Shown here in pieces: positions 31,910-40,962 of a stretch of DNA of 64,000 bases. The first letter of the stretch is position 1, and the number at the start of each line of letters is the position of its first letter. The translations under genes and the position numbers were made by a program. The notes below the pieces were generated by a model that ran no database searches, was not told the DNA's origin, and was given only the letters and a program-made list of their open reading frames with translations. The DNA comes from CAIWHR01 sp963843595 (GTDB lineage Bacteria > Pseudomonadota > Gammaproteobacteria > Burkholderiales > Casimicrobiaceae), in the NCBI GenBank assembly GCA_963843595.1, contig CAWJLG010000016.1, positions 124,001 through 188,000 of the forward strand. The letters run 5' to 3'.

Positions 31910-33126
31910 CGATTCTCCTGGCAAGGCCTGTCGCGCTCGGGGAAGCGCACGCGCACCCGCGTCCCTGCTCCCGCCACCGGCTCCATGATCACTTCGCCGC
32001 CCAGCCGCGCCGCCCGTTCGCGCATGATCGCAATGCCGTAGTGACCGGGCTCGCCGCCCGCGCCGGCGGCGGGCGCAAGGCCGACACCGTCGTCCTCGAT
32101 GGCGATCTCGTATCCCGCGGCCGTGCGTTCAAGACTCATCCACGCATGATGCGCACGCGCATGGCGGCTGATGTTGGCGAGGGCCTCCTGGACGATGTGG
32201 TAGACCTCGACCTCGCGCTCGGGCGGCAGCGAAAAATCGGACACGCGGTTCGTGAAGTCGAGGGCGACACCGGTGCGATCGAAGAAATGTTCGGCCGTGT
32301 CGGTGAGCGCGTGGACGAGCCCCTGCGGGTCCATCCGGCTGCGGAAGCAGGTGATGAGCTCGCGCAGCCGGGCATGGGCATGGGAAAGCGAATCGTCGAC
32401 GTCGCTCCAGTACTTGAAGGCGCGCAGCTCGTCGCGCTGGCGAATCGCGTCGGAAAGCAGGCTCATCCGCATCCGCATGTAGGTGAGCCCCTGGGCCAGC
32501 GAGTCGTGAACCTCGTTGGCCATCATCTGCCGCTCGTTCATCAACGTCACGCGCATCGCTTCGCGGCTCAAGCGCGCGTTTTCGAGCGTCATGCCGATCA
32601 TGTCCCCGACCGCCTGCAGCATCCCCGGCATCGCCGCCGGCAGCGTCGACGACTCGGCGAACAGGAGGTCGAGCGTCCCCACCCGGCGCCCCTTGTGATG
32701 CAGCGGAACGGCAACGACGTGCCGGCACACCGGCCCGAGGCGGTCCACGGGAAAGCGGTCTTCCCGGCCGCACAGCTGCTGGCGGACGCATTCGCTTTCG
32801 GGGCGGCCGGCTTCAGCGCATGCATTGCACCAGGCGGCGAGCGTCCCTTCGCCGCGTGGTCCGGGCCCCGCGGGCTGGCCGATGGTCAGCACGGGTTCGA
32901 GCCCCGCGTCGTCGGTGCGCCACACCCGCACCGTTCCGGCGATCGCCCCGGCAAGCTGAAGCAGCGCGTCCAGCATCGGTCCGAGCACTTCGCGCAGATC
33001 CGACGGCGACGAAGCGGTTTCGGCAACGACGGCATCGGACACGGGTACGCGCTCGCGCCGCTTTGCCGCGACGCCTTCCCGTCGTTCACTGCGGGCCGCA
33101 CGTGACCGGCCGCCTTGGTACGCCAT
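31906..33126 (-). CDS. NarX/NreB-type cytoplasmic sensor histidine kinase with GAF domain
   Basis: 406 residues with no membrane segment. A GAF-like sensor spans about residues 45-195. It contains the cysteine series CNACAEAGRPESECVRQQLC, which could ligate an Fe-S cluster or sense redox. The HisKA_3 domain has the phospho-accepting histidine in MMANEVHDSLAQGLTYMRMR. The ATPase domain has VQEALANISRHARA and IAIEDDGVGL. It precedes and overlaps the response-regulator gene. Confidence 0.9.
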   Translation of the reverse strand: MAYQGGRSRAARSERREGVAAKRRERVPVSDAVVAETASSPSDLREVLGPMLDALLQLAGAIAGTVRVWRTDDAGLEPVLTIGQPAGPGPRGEGTLAAWCNACAEAGRPESECVRQQLCGREDRFPVDRLGPVCRHVVAVPLHHKGRRVGTLDLLFAESSTLPAAMPGMLQAVGDMIGMTLENARLSREAMRVTLMNERQMMANEVHDSLAQGLTYMRMRMSLLSDAIRQRDELRAFKYWSDVDDSLSHAHARLRELITCFRSRMDPQGLVHALTDTAEHFFDRTGVALDFTNRVSDFSLPPEREVEVYHIVQEALANISRHARAHHAWMSLERTAAGYEIAIEDDGVGLAPAAGAGGEPGHYGIAIMRERAARLGGEVIMEPVAGAGTRVRVRFPERDRPCQENR

Positions 33127-33560
33127 CGAACCGCCCCCTCCAGAACGTCATGCCGAATCGCGACCGCGATTCCACGTCGGCGGGGTCTTGCGCCCCTGCG
33201 ACCATGACAGCCAAATTATCGTCGCTACCCCGGCGGCAGGCAAGGAAACCCGCAATCCGCGGCCCGGACGAATCCCCCCAACGAGCTATCCACCACCCCT
33301 TCGTGGGTATGGACTTTCCGCGCCCGATTCCCGATAAAGCACCTTTGCCCAAGGGCGTCCAATCCGTGTTTCGTCGCTCGGCCGGCCGTCGATGCAACCG
33401 CGGCGCATGGCTCGTTCGGAGACTTGTCCACGATGTCCCTTCACGTCGATTCGCGGCCGCACGCAGCCCATGGTTGCCGTTCGACCACGCCGCACCCTGG
33501 CGCGGGCGGGCGGGAACGCGCGTCCGCCATTCGCCGGGACACTGATCCGGGGGTGCTGTC
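33127..33560. promoter_or_regulatory. Divergent region between narX-like and tauE-like genes
   Basis: A stretch of 434 bases in which I see no gene with supporting features. It contains the NarL-box-like dyad at 33294-33309. The rest is GC-rich and holds no clear terminator or promoter. Confidence 0.4.
33294..33309 (+). promoter_or_regulatory. Candidate operator, NarL-box-like dyad (site 3)
   Basis: CACCCCTTCGTGGGTA, close to the NarL 7-2-7 pattern TACCCCT-N2-AGGGGTA. It is 168 bases before the kinase gene and 252 before the exporter gene. It could serve autoregulation of the two-component pair. It diverges more from the core than the other four sites. Confidence 0.4.
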
Positions 33561-34508
33561 GTGACGGGCGTGTTACGCCGGTGGCTGCTGGCGCCGGGCG
33601 TCGCTCTCGGATTTTTCGGTGTCGGTGGCGACGTGCTGGCTGCGGTCGACGCCGCAGCGGCCTCGGAGCTTGCGTGGTGGGTCTGGCCGCTCGCGCTCTT
33701 TGTCGTCTGCTTCGCGCTCGGCATCGTCGCGGTCCCCGCCGGCGTCGGCGGAGGCGTGCTGTTCGTGCCCATCGTCGGCGGCTTCTTCCCGTTTCACCTC
33801 GATTTCATCCGCGGCGCAGGGCTGCTCGTGGCGCTCGCCAGTGCGCTCGCGGCGGGCCCCAGTCTCCTGCGCGGCGGCCTGGCCGATCTGCGGCTCGCGC
33901 TTCCGCTGGCGCTCCTCGCCTCGGCGAGCTCGATCGTCGGCGCGCTCGTCGGGCTCGCGCTGCCTGCAACCGTCGTCCAGATCGCGCTCGGCGTCACGAT
34001 TCTCGGCATCGTCGTGCTGATGGCGGCGGCACCGCGATCCGATTCGGGTAAACCGGTGACGCCGGACCGGCTGGCGCAAGCGCTGCAGATGAACGGCGTA
34101 TTCCACGACGTGGCCGCCGGTGCCGACCAGCGCTGGCACGTGCATCGGTCGCCGCTCGGCCTGGTGCTGTTCACCGGCATCGGCGTGCTCGCCGGGATGT
34201 TCGGCATGGGCGCCGGATGGGCCAACGTCCCGGTGCTGAACCTGGTGATGGGTGCGCCGCTCAAGGTATCCGCCGGGACGTCGAGCTTCATTCTCTCGCT
34301 GGTCGACTCCTCCGCAGCCTGGGTGTATCTCAACAAGGGCGCGGTGCTCGCGATCATCGCCGTACCGTCGGTGATCGGGATGATGCTGGGCGCCCGCATC
34401 GGAGCCCGACTGCTGTCGGTGCTCAAGGCCTCGGTCGTGCGCCGGCTCGTGCTCGCGCTGTTGTTGTTCGCCGGCGCACGCGCCTTGCTCAAGGGATTCG
34501 GGATCTAA
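33561..34508 (+). CDS. TauE/SafE-family membrane exporter
   Basis: 315 residues, GTG start. An N-terminal hydrophobic leader is followed by about eight helices. The two TauE half-motifs are visible at AVPAGVGGGVLFVPIVGGFF and LAGMFGMGAGWANVPVLNLV. The family exports sulfite, sulfoacetate or related anions. Beside soeABC and dsr, sulfite or sulfate export is plausible. DUF1634-like and UspA-type genes follow in the same direction. Confidence 0.88.
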   Translation: MTGVLRRWLLAPGVALGFFGVGGDVLAAVDAAAASELAWWVWPLALFVVCFALGIVAVPAGVGGGVLFVPIVGGFFPFHLDFIRGAGLLVALASALAAGPSLLRGGLADLRLALPLALLASASSIVGALVGLALPATVVQIALGVTILGIVVLMAAAPRSDSGKPVTPDRLAQALQMNGVFHDVAAGADQRWHVHRSPLGLVLFTGIGVLAGMFGMGAGWANVPVLNLVMGAPLKVSAGTSSFILSLVDSSAAWVYLNKGAVLAIIAVPSVIGMMLGARIGARLLSVLKASVVRRLVLALLLFAGARALLKGFGI

Positions 34509-34518
34509 GGGTGACGCA

Positions 34519-34941
34519 ATGACGCCGCGCGATTCCGGGGAACGCGTTTCCGCCGAACAGAGGCGCTACGCGACGCTGCTCGACTGGGGTGCCAAGACGG
34601 GATTCGGCATCCTGGTCGCCGCATTCGCCGCGTATGTCTTCGAGCTCTTGCCGGCGCATGTCGCGTTCGAGGAGCTGCCGGTGTTGTGGACCCGGCCGCT
34701 CGACGCTTACCTCGCCGAGACCGGGACGCCCACCGGCTGGTACTGGCTCGCTCATGTCGCCAAGGGCGAGTTCGCCAGCCTCGGCGGAATCGCTGTGCTC
34801 TCGGGCTGCTCCGTCGTCTGCCTTCTCGCCGTCATCCCGATCTACGCCCGACGCGGCGACCGGACGCTGGCGGCGATCTGCGCGCTTACGATCGCCGTGC
34901 TGCTGCTGGCGGCGTCCGGCATCCTGACGGCGGGGCATTGA
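34519..34941 (+). CDS. Small membrane protein (DUF1634-like), exporter partner
   Basis: 140 residues with three hydrophobic helices (TGFGILVAAFAAYVFELLP, FASLGGIAVLSGCSVVCLLA and AAICALTIAVLLLAASGIL). DUF1634 proteins commonly accompany TauE exporters, and this one lies 10 bp after the exporter gene. A companion role is inferred. Confidence 0.75.
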   Translation: MTPRDSGERVSAEQRRYATLLDWGAKTGFGILVAAFAAYVFELLPAHVAFEELPVLWTRPLDAYLAETGTPTGWYWLAHVAKGEFASLGGIAVLSGCSVVCLLAVIPIYARRGDRTLAAICALTIAVLLLAASGILTAGH

Positions 34942-34946
34942 CGGCC

Positions 34947-35777
34947 GTGAGCGCACCGTACACCCGGATTCTGCTTGCGACCGAGCACACCGACTTCGAC
35001 GTCGGCGCCGAGCGCGTGGCGTTCGAGCTCGCCAAGCGCTGGGACGTGCCGTTGCTGGTCGTCCAGCCGCTCGTCACCAACGCGGAGTACGAAGCGGTCG
35101 CACCCGAGCTCGCCGCCCGCGCCGACGACGAGGCGCACACGCGCAGCCTGCAGCTGCAGGCCGCCGCGCGGGCGGCGGGCATCAGGCTCGAGCTCGTCGT
35201 GCGCCGCGGCGCGGAGGCGTGGCGAGAGATCGTCGCCGACGCGACGGAGCGCCATGTCGACCTCGTCGTTGTACGGCGCCGTGGACGCCACGGCTTTCTC
35301 GCCGGCCGGCTCGTCGGCGACATGGTCGGCAAGGTCGCGATGCTGGCGCCGTGCAGCGTGCTGCTGGTGCCGCGTGCCGCTCTCCCCTGGTCGCGCGGCG
35401 TGATGGCCGCGGTCGACGATTCGCCCGGTACGGTCAACGTGGCCGCGACCGCCGCACGCATCGCCGCACACGGATCCCTGCCGCTCGTCGTGACCTGCGT
35501 CGTATCGAAGAGCCCCGCCGACGCGCGGGACAAGGCCGCGGCGGTCGCGGCCCAGGCGGTGGCGGTCGCGAGGAACACGGGGGTGGCCGCCGAAGGCTGC
35601 ACGCCGGAGGGTCGGCCGCACGAGGAAATCGGACGCATCGCAGCCGCCCGCGGCACCGACCTCATCGTCGTGGGCCGCCACGGACACACGGGCGCCCTCG
35701 AGCGCCTGATCTTGGGCGGCACGGCACAGAAGATCATCGGCCATGCCGCGTGTCCGGTGCTCGTCGTCAAGACGTGA
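34947..35777 (+). CDS. Universal stress protein, two UspA domains
   Basis: 276 residues. Domain 1 begins YTRILLATEHTDFDVGAERV and domain 2 begins SRGVMAAVDDSPGTVNVAAT. The ATP-binding loop of domain 2 is GRHGHTGALERLILGGTAQK and the end is CPVLVVK. GTG 34947 is preferred; TTG 34938 overlapping the upstream stop is possible. It is the last gene of the exporter unit. Confidence 0.87.
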   Translation: MSAPYTRILLATEHTDFDVGAERVAFELAKRWDVPLLVVQPLVTNAEYEAVAPELAARADDEAHTRSLQLQAAARAAGIRLELVVRRGAEAWREIVADATERHVDLVVVRRRGRHGFLAGRLVGDMVGKVAMLAPCSVLLVPRAALPWSRGVMAAVDDSPGTVNVAATAARIAAHGSLPLVVTCVVSKSPADARDKAAAVAAQAVAVARNTGVAAEGCTPEGRPHEEIGRIAAARGTDLIVVGRHGHTGALERLILGGTAQKIIGHAACPVLVVKT

Positions 35778-35875
35778 GCGCCGGCCGCGCCCGCATTGCG
35801 CGCCCCGTCACTGCCCGTGCGCGGTGTTGTGCCACGACGCACGCAGTTCGGTGCTCGACGCCGCTGCGCGAGCAT

Positions 35876-35890
35876 CACCCATCCGGGGTA
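35876..35890 (+). promoter_or_regulatory. Candidate operator, shared palindrome (site 4)
   Basis: CACCCATCCGGGGTA, 134 bases before soeA. It has the core CCCATCCGGGG shared with sites 1 and 5 and the ACCC-N5-GGGT symmetry of site 2. It lies in the 246-bp gap between the stress-protein gene and soeA, which holds no other gene. Confidence 0.5.
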
Positions 35891-36023
35891 TCCTCTCCCC
35901 CCCGTCGTGGCTATAGACAGGGGTTGCCCCCATTGCGGTAAATGGAGGTTTGTCGAGCGTGCGGGGGCGAGCGTGGCCGCGGTCCGCGTGCCTGTGTTCG
36001 CTCCTCACGGTGCCACCGCGTCA

Positions 36024-38942
36024 ATGCCTTCGAAACCCCTTCACGATCCGGCCGCCTCTCCCCTTCCCGGGGCCACGACCGAAACCCGCAACACGACGTG
36101 CTACATGTGCGCGTGCCGGTGCGGCATTCGCGTCCACCTTCGCAACGGCGAGGTGCGGTACATCGAGGGGAACCCCGACCACCCGCTGAACCAGGGCGTC
36201 ATCTGCGCCAAGGGCTCGTCGGGGATCATGAAGCAGTACTCGCCGGCGCGTCTCACCCGGCCCTTGCTGCGCAAGCCCGGCACCGATCGCGGTGCCGGCG
36301 AATTCGTCCCGATCAGCTGGGACGAGGCGTTCTCGCTCTTCTCCGAACGGCTGGCGAAGATCCGCGCGACCGATCCGAAGCGTTTCGCCCTGTTCACCGG
36401 GCGCGACCAGATGCAGGCGCTGACGGGCCTCTTTGCGCGGCAGTTCGGCACGCCGAACTATGCCGCGCACGGCGGCTTCTGCTCGGTCAACATGGCCGCG
36501 GGAATGATCTACACGATCGGCGGCTCGTTCTGGGAATTCGGCGGCCCCGACCTCGAGCGTGCCCGGCTGTTCGTCATGATCGGCACCGCCGAGGACCACC
36601 ATTCGAATCCGCTCAAGATCGCGATCTCGAAGTTCAAGCGCGACGGCGGAAGGTTCATCTCGATCAATCCGGTGCGCACCGGGTACTCGGCGATCGCGGA
36701 CGAATGGCTGCCGATCAAGCCGGGCACCGACGGCGCGCTGCTGCTGGCGCTGATCCACGAGCTCATCGCACTCGGGCTCTACGACCGCGAATTCCTCGTC
36801 CGCTACACGAATGCCGGCCAGCTCGTGAACATGAACGAGGCGAACGACGAGTTCGGCATGTTCGTGCGCACCGAGGTGCCGGAAGAGGAAGGCTGCTTCG
36901 ACCCGCAGAACAAGCTCTGGTGGGACCGCGCGACGAACCGTCCGGTGATCACGCACAACGAAGGCACCGACCCCTTCCTCCTCGGCACGTTCCGGCTGTC
37001 CGACGGCACCGCCGTCAAGCCGGCGTTTCAGCTGCTGAAGGACCGCGTCGAGGAGTACACGCCGGAGTGGGCGGCCGGCATCACCGGCATCCCGGCCGAG
37101 GCGATTCGCCGGCTCGCGCACGAGATGGGGATCACCGCCCGCGACCAGAAGATCGAGCTGCCGATCGCGTGGACCGACATGTGGGACAAGGAGCACGCCA
37201 CGGTGACGGGCAACCCGGTGGCGTTCCACGCGATGCGCGGGCTCGCCGCGCATTCGAACGGCTTCCACACGATCCGGGCGCTGGCCATCCTGATGACGCT
37301 GCTGGGCACGATCGACCGGCCCGGCGGATTCCGTCACAAGGCGCCGTTCCCGCGTCCGATTCCGCCGTGCGCGAAGACGCCGAACACGCCGCTCGCCGTC
37401 AAACCCGATCACCCGCTCGACGGCCTGGCACTCGGCTGGCCCGCGGAGCCCGACGACCTCTTCGTCGACGACGACGGGAGGCCGGTGCGCATCGACAAGG
37501 CGTTCTCCTGGGAGTATCCGCTCGCCGTGCACGGGATGATGCACAACGTCATCACCAATGCCTGGCGCGGCGATCCATACCCGATCGACACGCTGCTGAT
37601 CTTCATGGCGAACATGGCGTGGAACTCGACGATGAACACGTCGGACGTGCGCCGGATGCTCAACGACAAACACGCCGACGGGCCGGAGCGCGGCGAGTAC
37701 AAGATCCCGTTCCTCGTCGTCTGCGACGCGTTCCAGTCCGAGATGACCGCGTTCGCCGATCTGGTCTTGCCGGACACCACGTACCTCGAGCGGCACGACG
37801 TGATGTCGATGCTCGACCGGCCGATCTCGGAGTTCGACGGCCCCGTCGATTCGGTCCGCGTTCCGGTGGTGCCGCCCACGGGCGAGTGCAAGCCGTTCCA
37901 GGAGGTGCTGATCGAGCTCGCGGGACGCCTGAAGCTCCCGGCCTTCGTGCGGCCGGACGGCACGCGCAAGTACCGCGACTATCCGGATTTCATCGTCAAC
38001 TACGAGACCGAGCCAGGCTCGGGCATCGGGTTTCTCGCCGGCTGGCGCGGCAAGGGTGGCGAGAAGTTCATGCGCGGCGAGCCCAATCCGCGGCAATGGG
38101 AGATGTACGCGCAGAACAACTGCGTCTACCACTACCGGCTTCCGCCCTCGTACCAGTACATGCGCAACTGGAACAAGGGCTACCTCGAGTGGTCGCAGCG
38201 CAACCGCATCCAGCGCTATGCCGAGCCGATCCTGATCCACCTCTACTCCGAGGTGCTGCAGAAATTCCGTCTCGCCGCGCAGGGCAAGGGCATGTCGCGC
38301 AAGCCGCCTGCGCATCTGCGCCAGCGGATCGCGACGTACTTCGACCCGCTCCCGTTCTACTACGAGCCGCTCGAGGCGCAGCAGTCCGATCTGGCGAAAT
38401 ACCCGCTCAATGCCGTGACGCAGCGACCGATGGCGATGTACCACTCGTGGGACTCGCAGAACGCGTGGCTGCGCCAGATCCACACGCACAACCACCTCTA
38501 CGTCAATCCGCGCGTCGCGCGCGCCGCGGGGATCGAGGACGGCGGCTGGATGTGGGTCGAGTCGGCGTGGGGCAAGATCCGCTGCATGTGCAGCTATTCC
38601 GAGGCCGTCGAGCCGGGGACCGTCTGGACATGGAATGCGATCGGCAAGGCGCCCGGTGCGTGGCGCTTGGCACCCGACGCGAACGAAGCGCAGCGGGGCT
38701 TCCTGCTCAACCACCTGATCTCCGAGGAGCTGCCGGGCGCGAGCGGGGGCAGCGTGTCGAACTCGGATCCGATCACCGGGCAGGCGGCGTGGTACGACGT
38801 CCGCGTGCGCATCTACAAGGCCGACGCCGCCGAGCCGAAGGAGAGCTGGCCGCGCTTCGATCCCGTCCCGGCCGCGCCGGGAACGGCGACGTCGATACCA
38901 CGCGTGCTCGCGTATCTCGCCGGCCGCGGGAGGCGCGAGTGA
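36024..38942 (+). CDS. soeA: SoeA, molybdopterin subunit of cytoplasmic sulfite:quinone oxidoreductase
   Basis: 972-residue molybdoenzyme of the DMSO-reductase family that oxidises sulfite to sulfate. The N-terminal 4Fe-4S motif is CYMCACRCG with a last cysteine in GVICAKGSSG. Molybdopterin regions include GTAEDHHSNPLKIAISKFKR and DEWLPIKPGTDGALLLAL. There is no Tat signal, which fits a cytoplasmic enzyme. Upstream in-frame codons to 35796 are not typical of the family. The start at 36024 lacks a strong ribosome site, so it remains somewhat uncertain. soeB and soeC follow. Confidence 0.92.
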   Translation: MPSKPLHDPAASPLPGATTETRNTTCYMCACRCGIRVHLRNGEVRYIEGNPDHPLNQGVICAKGSSGIMKQYSPARLTRPLLRKPGTDRGAGEFVPISWDEAFSLFSERLAKIRATDPKRFALFTGRDQMQALTGLFARQFGTPNYAAHGGFCSVNMAAGMIYTIGGSFWEFGGPDLERARLFVMIGTAEDHHSNPLKIAISKFKRDGGRFISINPVRTGYSAIADEWLPIKPGTDGALLLALIHELIALGLYDREFLVRYTNAGQLVNMNEANDEFGMFVRTEVPEEEGCFDPQNKLWWDRATNRPVITHNEGTDPFLLGTFRLSDGTAVKPAFQLLKDRVEEYTPEWAAGITGIPAEAIRRLAHEMGITARDQKIELPIAWTDMWDKEHATVTGNPVAFHAMRGLAAHSNGFHTIRALAILMTLLGTIDRPGGFRHKAPFPRPIPPCAKTPNTPLAVKPDHPLDGLALGWPAEPDDLFVDDDGRPVRIDKAFSWEYPLAVHGMMHNVITNAWRGDPYPIDTLLIFMANMAWNSTMNTSDVRRMLNDKHADGPERGEYKIPFLVVCDAFQSEMTAFADLVLPDTTYLERHDVMSMLDRPISEFDGPVDSVRVPVVPPTGECKPFQEVLIELAGRLKLPAFVRPDGTRKYRDYPDFIVNYETEPGSGIGFLAGWRGKGGEKFMRGEPNPRQWEMYAQNNCVYHYRLPPSYQYMRNWNKGYLEWSQRNRIQRYAEPILIHLYSEVLQKFRLAAQGKGMSRKPPAHLRQRIATYFDPLPFYYEPLEAQQSDLAKYPLNAVTQRPMAMYHSWDSQNAWLRQIHTHNHLYVNPRVARAAGIEDGGWMWVESAWGKIRCMCSYSEAVEPGTVWTWNAIGKAPGAWRLAPDANEAQRGFLLNHLISEELPGASGGSVSNSDPITGQAAWYDVRVRIYKADAAEPKESWPRFDPVPAAPGTATSIPRVLAYLAGRGRRE

Positions 38943-39046
38943 GCGAGCAGGCCGAAGGCCAGGCCCGAAGGGCGCGGCTGCGAGCGATCGAGGCGGCCGA
39001 CAGGGCGCGCGTCGCCCAACGCCACCGGCGCGGAGGCCGCTCGTGA
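38939..39046 (+). CDS. Possible 35-residue basic peptide between soeA and soeB
   Basis: GTG start overlapping the soeA stop (GTGA), reading VSEQAEGQARRARLRAIEAA and ending HRRGGRS. Charged and likely helical. It may be a real coupled small protein or just the spacer; there is no other evidence. Confidence 0.3.
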   Translation: MSEQAEGQARRARLRAIEAADRARVAQRHRRGGRS

Positions 39047-39074
39047 TGCGGCCCGGCCAGCAGGAACATTCGCG

Positions 39075-39806
39075 GTGACCCAGCTCGCCCTGGTCATCGA
39101 CCTCAACGTGTGCGTCGGCTGCCATGCCTGCGTCACGAGCTGCAAGCAATGGAACACGTCGGGTTCCGCGGGCCCGCTCGCCGATCTCGAGCCCTACGGG
39201 AAAGACCCGACCGGCGCCTTCTTCAACCGCGTGCAGACCTTCGAGGTCGGCGAGTACCCGAACACCCAGACGGTGCATTTCCCGAAGTCCTGCCTGCACT
39301 GCGAGGACCCGCCGTGCGTGCCCGTGTGCCCCACCGGTGCGAGCTACAAGCGCGCCGAGGACGGCATCGTGCTCGTCGACTACGACAAGTGCATCGGCTG
39401 CAAGTACTGCTCGTGGGCCTGCCCGTACGGCGTGCGCGAGGTCGACCCCGTGCGCAAGGTGATGACCAAGTGCACGCTGTGCGTGGACCGGATCTATGAC
39501 ACGGGGCTGCCGCCTTCCGAGCGCAAGCCCGCGTGCGTGATGGCCTGCCCGACCTCCGCGCGCCTGTTCGGCGACATCCACGACCCGGACTCCGTCGTGT
39601 CGCAGGCGATTCGCGACAATGCGGGCTACGCGCTGATGCCGGAGTGGGGCACCCATCCGTCGAATCACTACCTGCCGCGGCGCAAGACGCCGATGCACAT
39701 CCACGAGGACGAGCTCGCGCGCGCCGACAACCCGCTGAAGATCGACGGACTGCTGCCGAAGCCGGCGAAGTCCGAACCGTCGCTCGACGACGTCATGTCC
39801 TGGTAA
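39075..39806 (+). CDS. soeB: SoeB, four-cluster ferredoxin subunit
   Basis: 243 residues with four 4Fe-4S motifs: CVGCHACVTSCKQWN, CLHCEDPPCVPVCPTG, CIGCKYCSWACPYGVRE and CTLCVDRI with CVMACP. It transfers electrons from SoeA to the membrane subunit SoeC. It has no leader peptide. GTG start, with AGGAA upstream. The C-terminal tail (residues about 185-243) is proline- and lysine-rich, as in other SoeB/DmsB relatives. Confidence 0.93.
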   Translation: MTQLALVIDLNVCVGCHACVTSCKQWNTSGSAGPLADLEPYGKDPTGAFFNRVQTFEVGEYPNTQTVHFPKSCLHCEDPPCVPVCPTGASYKRAEDGIVLVDYDKCIGCKYCSWACPYGVREVDPVRKVMTKCTLCVDRIYDTGLPPSERKPACVMACPTSARLFGDIHDPDSVVSQAIRDNAGYALMPEWGTHPSNHYLPRRKTPMHIHEDELARADNPLKIDGLLPKPAKSEPSLDDVMSW

Positions 39807-39819
39807 TTGGCGCACCCTC

Positions 39820-40806
39820 ATGCGGCCCGACTTTTCCGTGCTCTTCCTGACGACGCTGATCGGCGCCGGCCAGGGGCTGTTCCTCGCACTGGTCACGGCA
39901 CAGCTGTACGCGCTGTTCGACCTCCTGCCCCAGCAGGACGGCCGACACGTTCTATGCCCACGGAAGCCTGCTCGCCCTTCTCTTCCTGGTCGGCGGACTG
40001 GTGGCGTCGTTCTTCCACCTCGGCCGGCCCGAGCGCGCTTGGCGGTCAGCGGCGAAATGGCGCACCTCCTGGCTGTCGCGCGAGGTGATCGTGCTGCCGG
40101 CGCTGATGGGGGTCGTGTTCCTCTACGGCGCGGCGCATCTCGTGAACTGGAAACCCGTGCTGGCGTCGTTGCCATCGGGCATTGCCATCGACACGACCGT
40201 GGTGCTGGGCATCCTGGGCACGGTGCTGGCCTTCGCCCTGTTCCTCTGCACCGCGATGATCTATGCCTGCCTCCCTTTCCTGCGCGAGTGGGCAAGCCCG
40301 CTGACGGTCGTCAACTACACCCTTCTGGGCGGCGCTTCGGGCTTTACGCTGGCGGCGGCGTTTGCGAGCTGGGTGGCGCCGGACCTGGCGCGGTTCTTCA
40401 CCGGATGGGCGCTCATCATCACACTGGCGGGCCTCGTCAGTCGCGCCGCTTCACTGGTCCGCAACGGCCGACTGAAGCCCAAGTCGACGCTGCAAACGGC
40501 CATCGGCGTCAAGCATCCGCGAATCGTCCAGAAGTCGATGGGGTTCCTGGGCGGATCGTTCAATACGAAGGAATTCTTCCACGGCCGGGCGCAATCGCTG
40601 CTGCGCTCGATCAAGTGGCTGTTTCTCGCCGGCGCGTTCGTGATCCCGGCGTTCCTGCTGGCGATGACGCTGTGGGGGGGCTGCCGCCGGTCGCGGCGCT
40701 CGCGACCGCATTCGCCGTCCAGTACGCCGGGCTGCTTGCGGAGCGATGGTTCTTCTTCGCTCAGGCAAACCACCCGCAGAACCTCTACTACGCTGCGGTC
40801 GCCTGA
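39820..40806 (+). CDS. soeC: SoeC, DmsC-type membrane anchor (two compensating frameshifts)
   Basis: Membrane subunit that passes electrons to quinone. The frame begins MRPDFSVLFLTTLIGAGQGL, shifts near 39941-39943, continues VASFFHLGRPERAWRSA with eight or so helices to LLAMTLWGG, and shifts back at the seven-G run 40674-40680 into LPPVAALATAFAVQYAGLLA, ending NLYYAAVA. The second break is explained by one missing G in the run. The reconstructed protein is about 328 residues. Confidence 0.87.
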   Translation: MRPDFSVLFLTTLIGAGQGLFLALVTAQLYALFDLLPQQDGRHVLCPRKPARPSLPGRRTGGVVLPPRPARARLAVSGEMAHLLAVARGDRAAGADGGRVPLRRGASRELETRAGVVAIGHCHRHDRGAGHPGHGAGLRPVPLHRDDLCLPPFPARVGKPADGRQLHPSGRRFGLYAGGGVCELGGAGPGAVLHRMGAHHHTGGPRQSRRFTGPQRPTEAQVDAANGHRRQASANRPEVDGVPGRIVQYEGILPRPGAIAAALDQVAVSRRRVRDPGVPAGDDAVGGLPPVAALATAFAVQYAGLLAERWFFFAQANHPQNLYYAAVA

Positions 40807-40962
40807 CTTCCAGGCCGATTGCCTCTTTATTGTTGTCGATCAATTCTTTTTGCAGCGGATTGGGTATGGTTATATGTTCAGAATCGGCGGTCATATCGCG
40901 AATGCGGGCGTCGGATTTGCTCCGGTCGAGAACGCCCGCGCGCAGAGGAGGTAGCGGCAATC
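40807..40962. promoter_or_regulatory. AT-richer gap before sat, possible promoter
   Basis: A 156-base gap with local AT enrichment (40810-40880) that is unusual here. TTGCAG at 40850 and TATATG at 40871 could be suboptimal promoter hexamers. One half-site GGGTA occurs at 40862-40866. It may provide a separate promoter for sat-aprBA. Confidence 0.3.

Noticed and set aside
36021..40295. A 1424-codon open frame on the minus strand opposite soeABC
   Set aside because: It is antisense to three clear Fe-S/molybdenum enzyme genes, is rich in Arg, Val, His and Asp as expected of a complementary frame in GC-rich DNA, and has no domain.
40862..40866. A sixth copy of the shared operator ahead of sat
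   Set aside because: Only one GGGTA half-site is present; no inverted partner at the right spacing.
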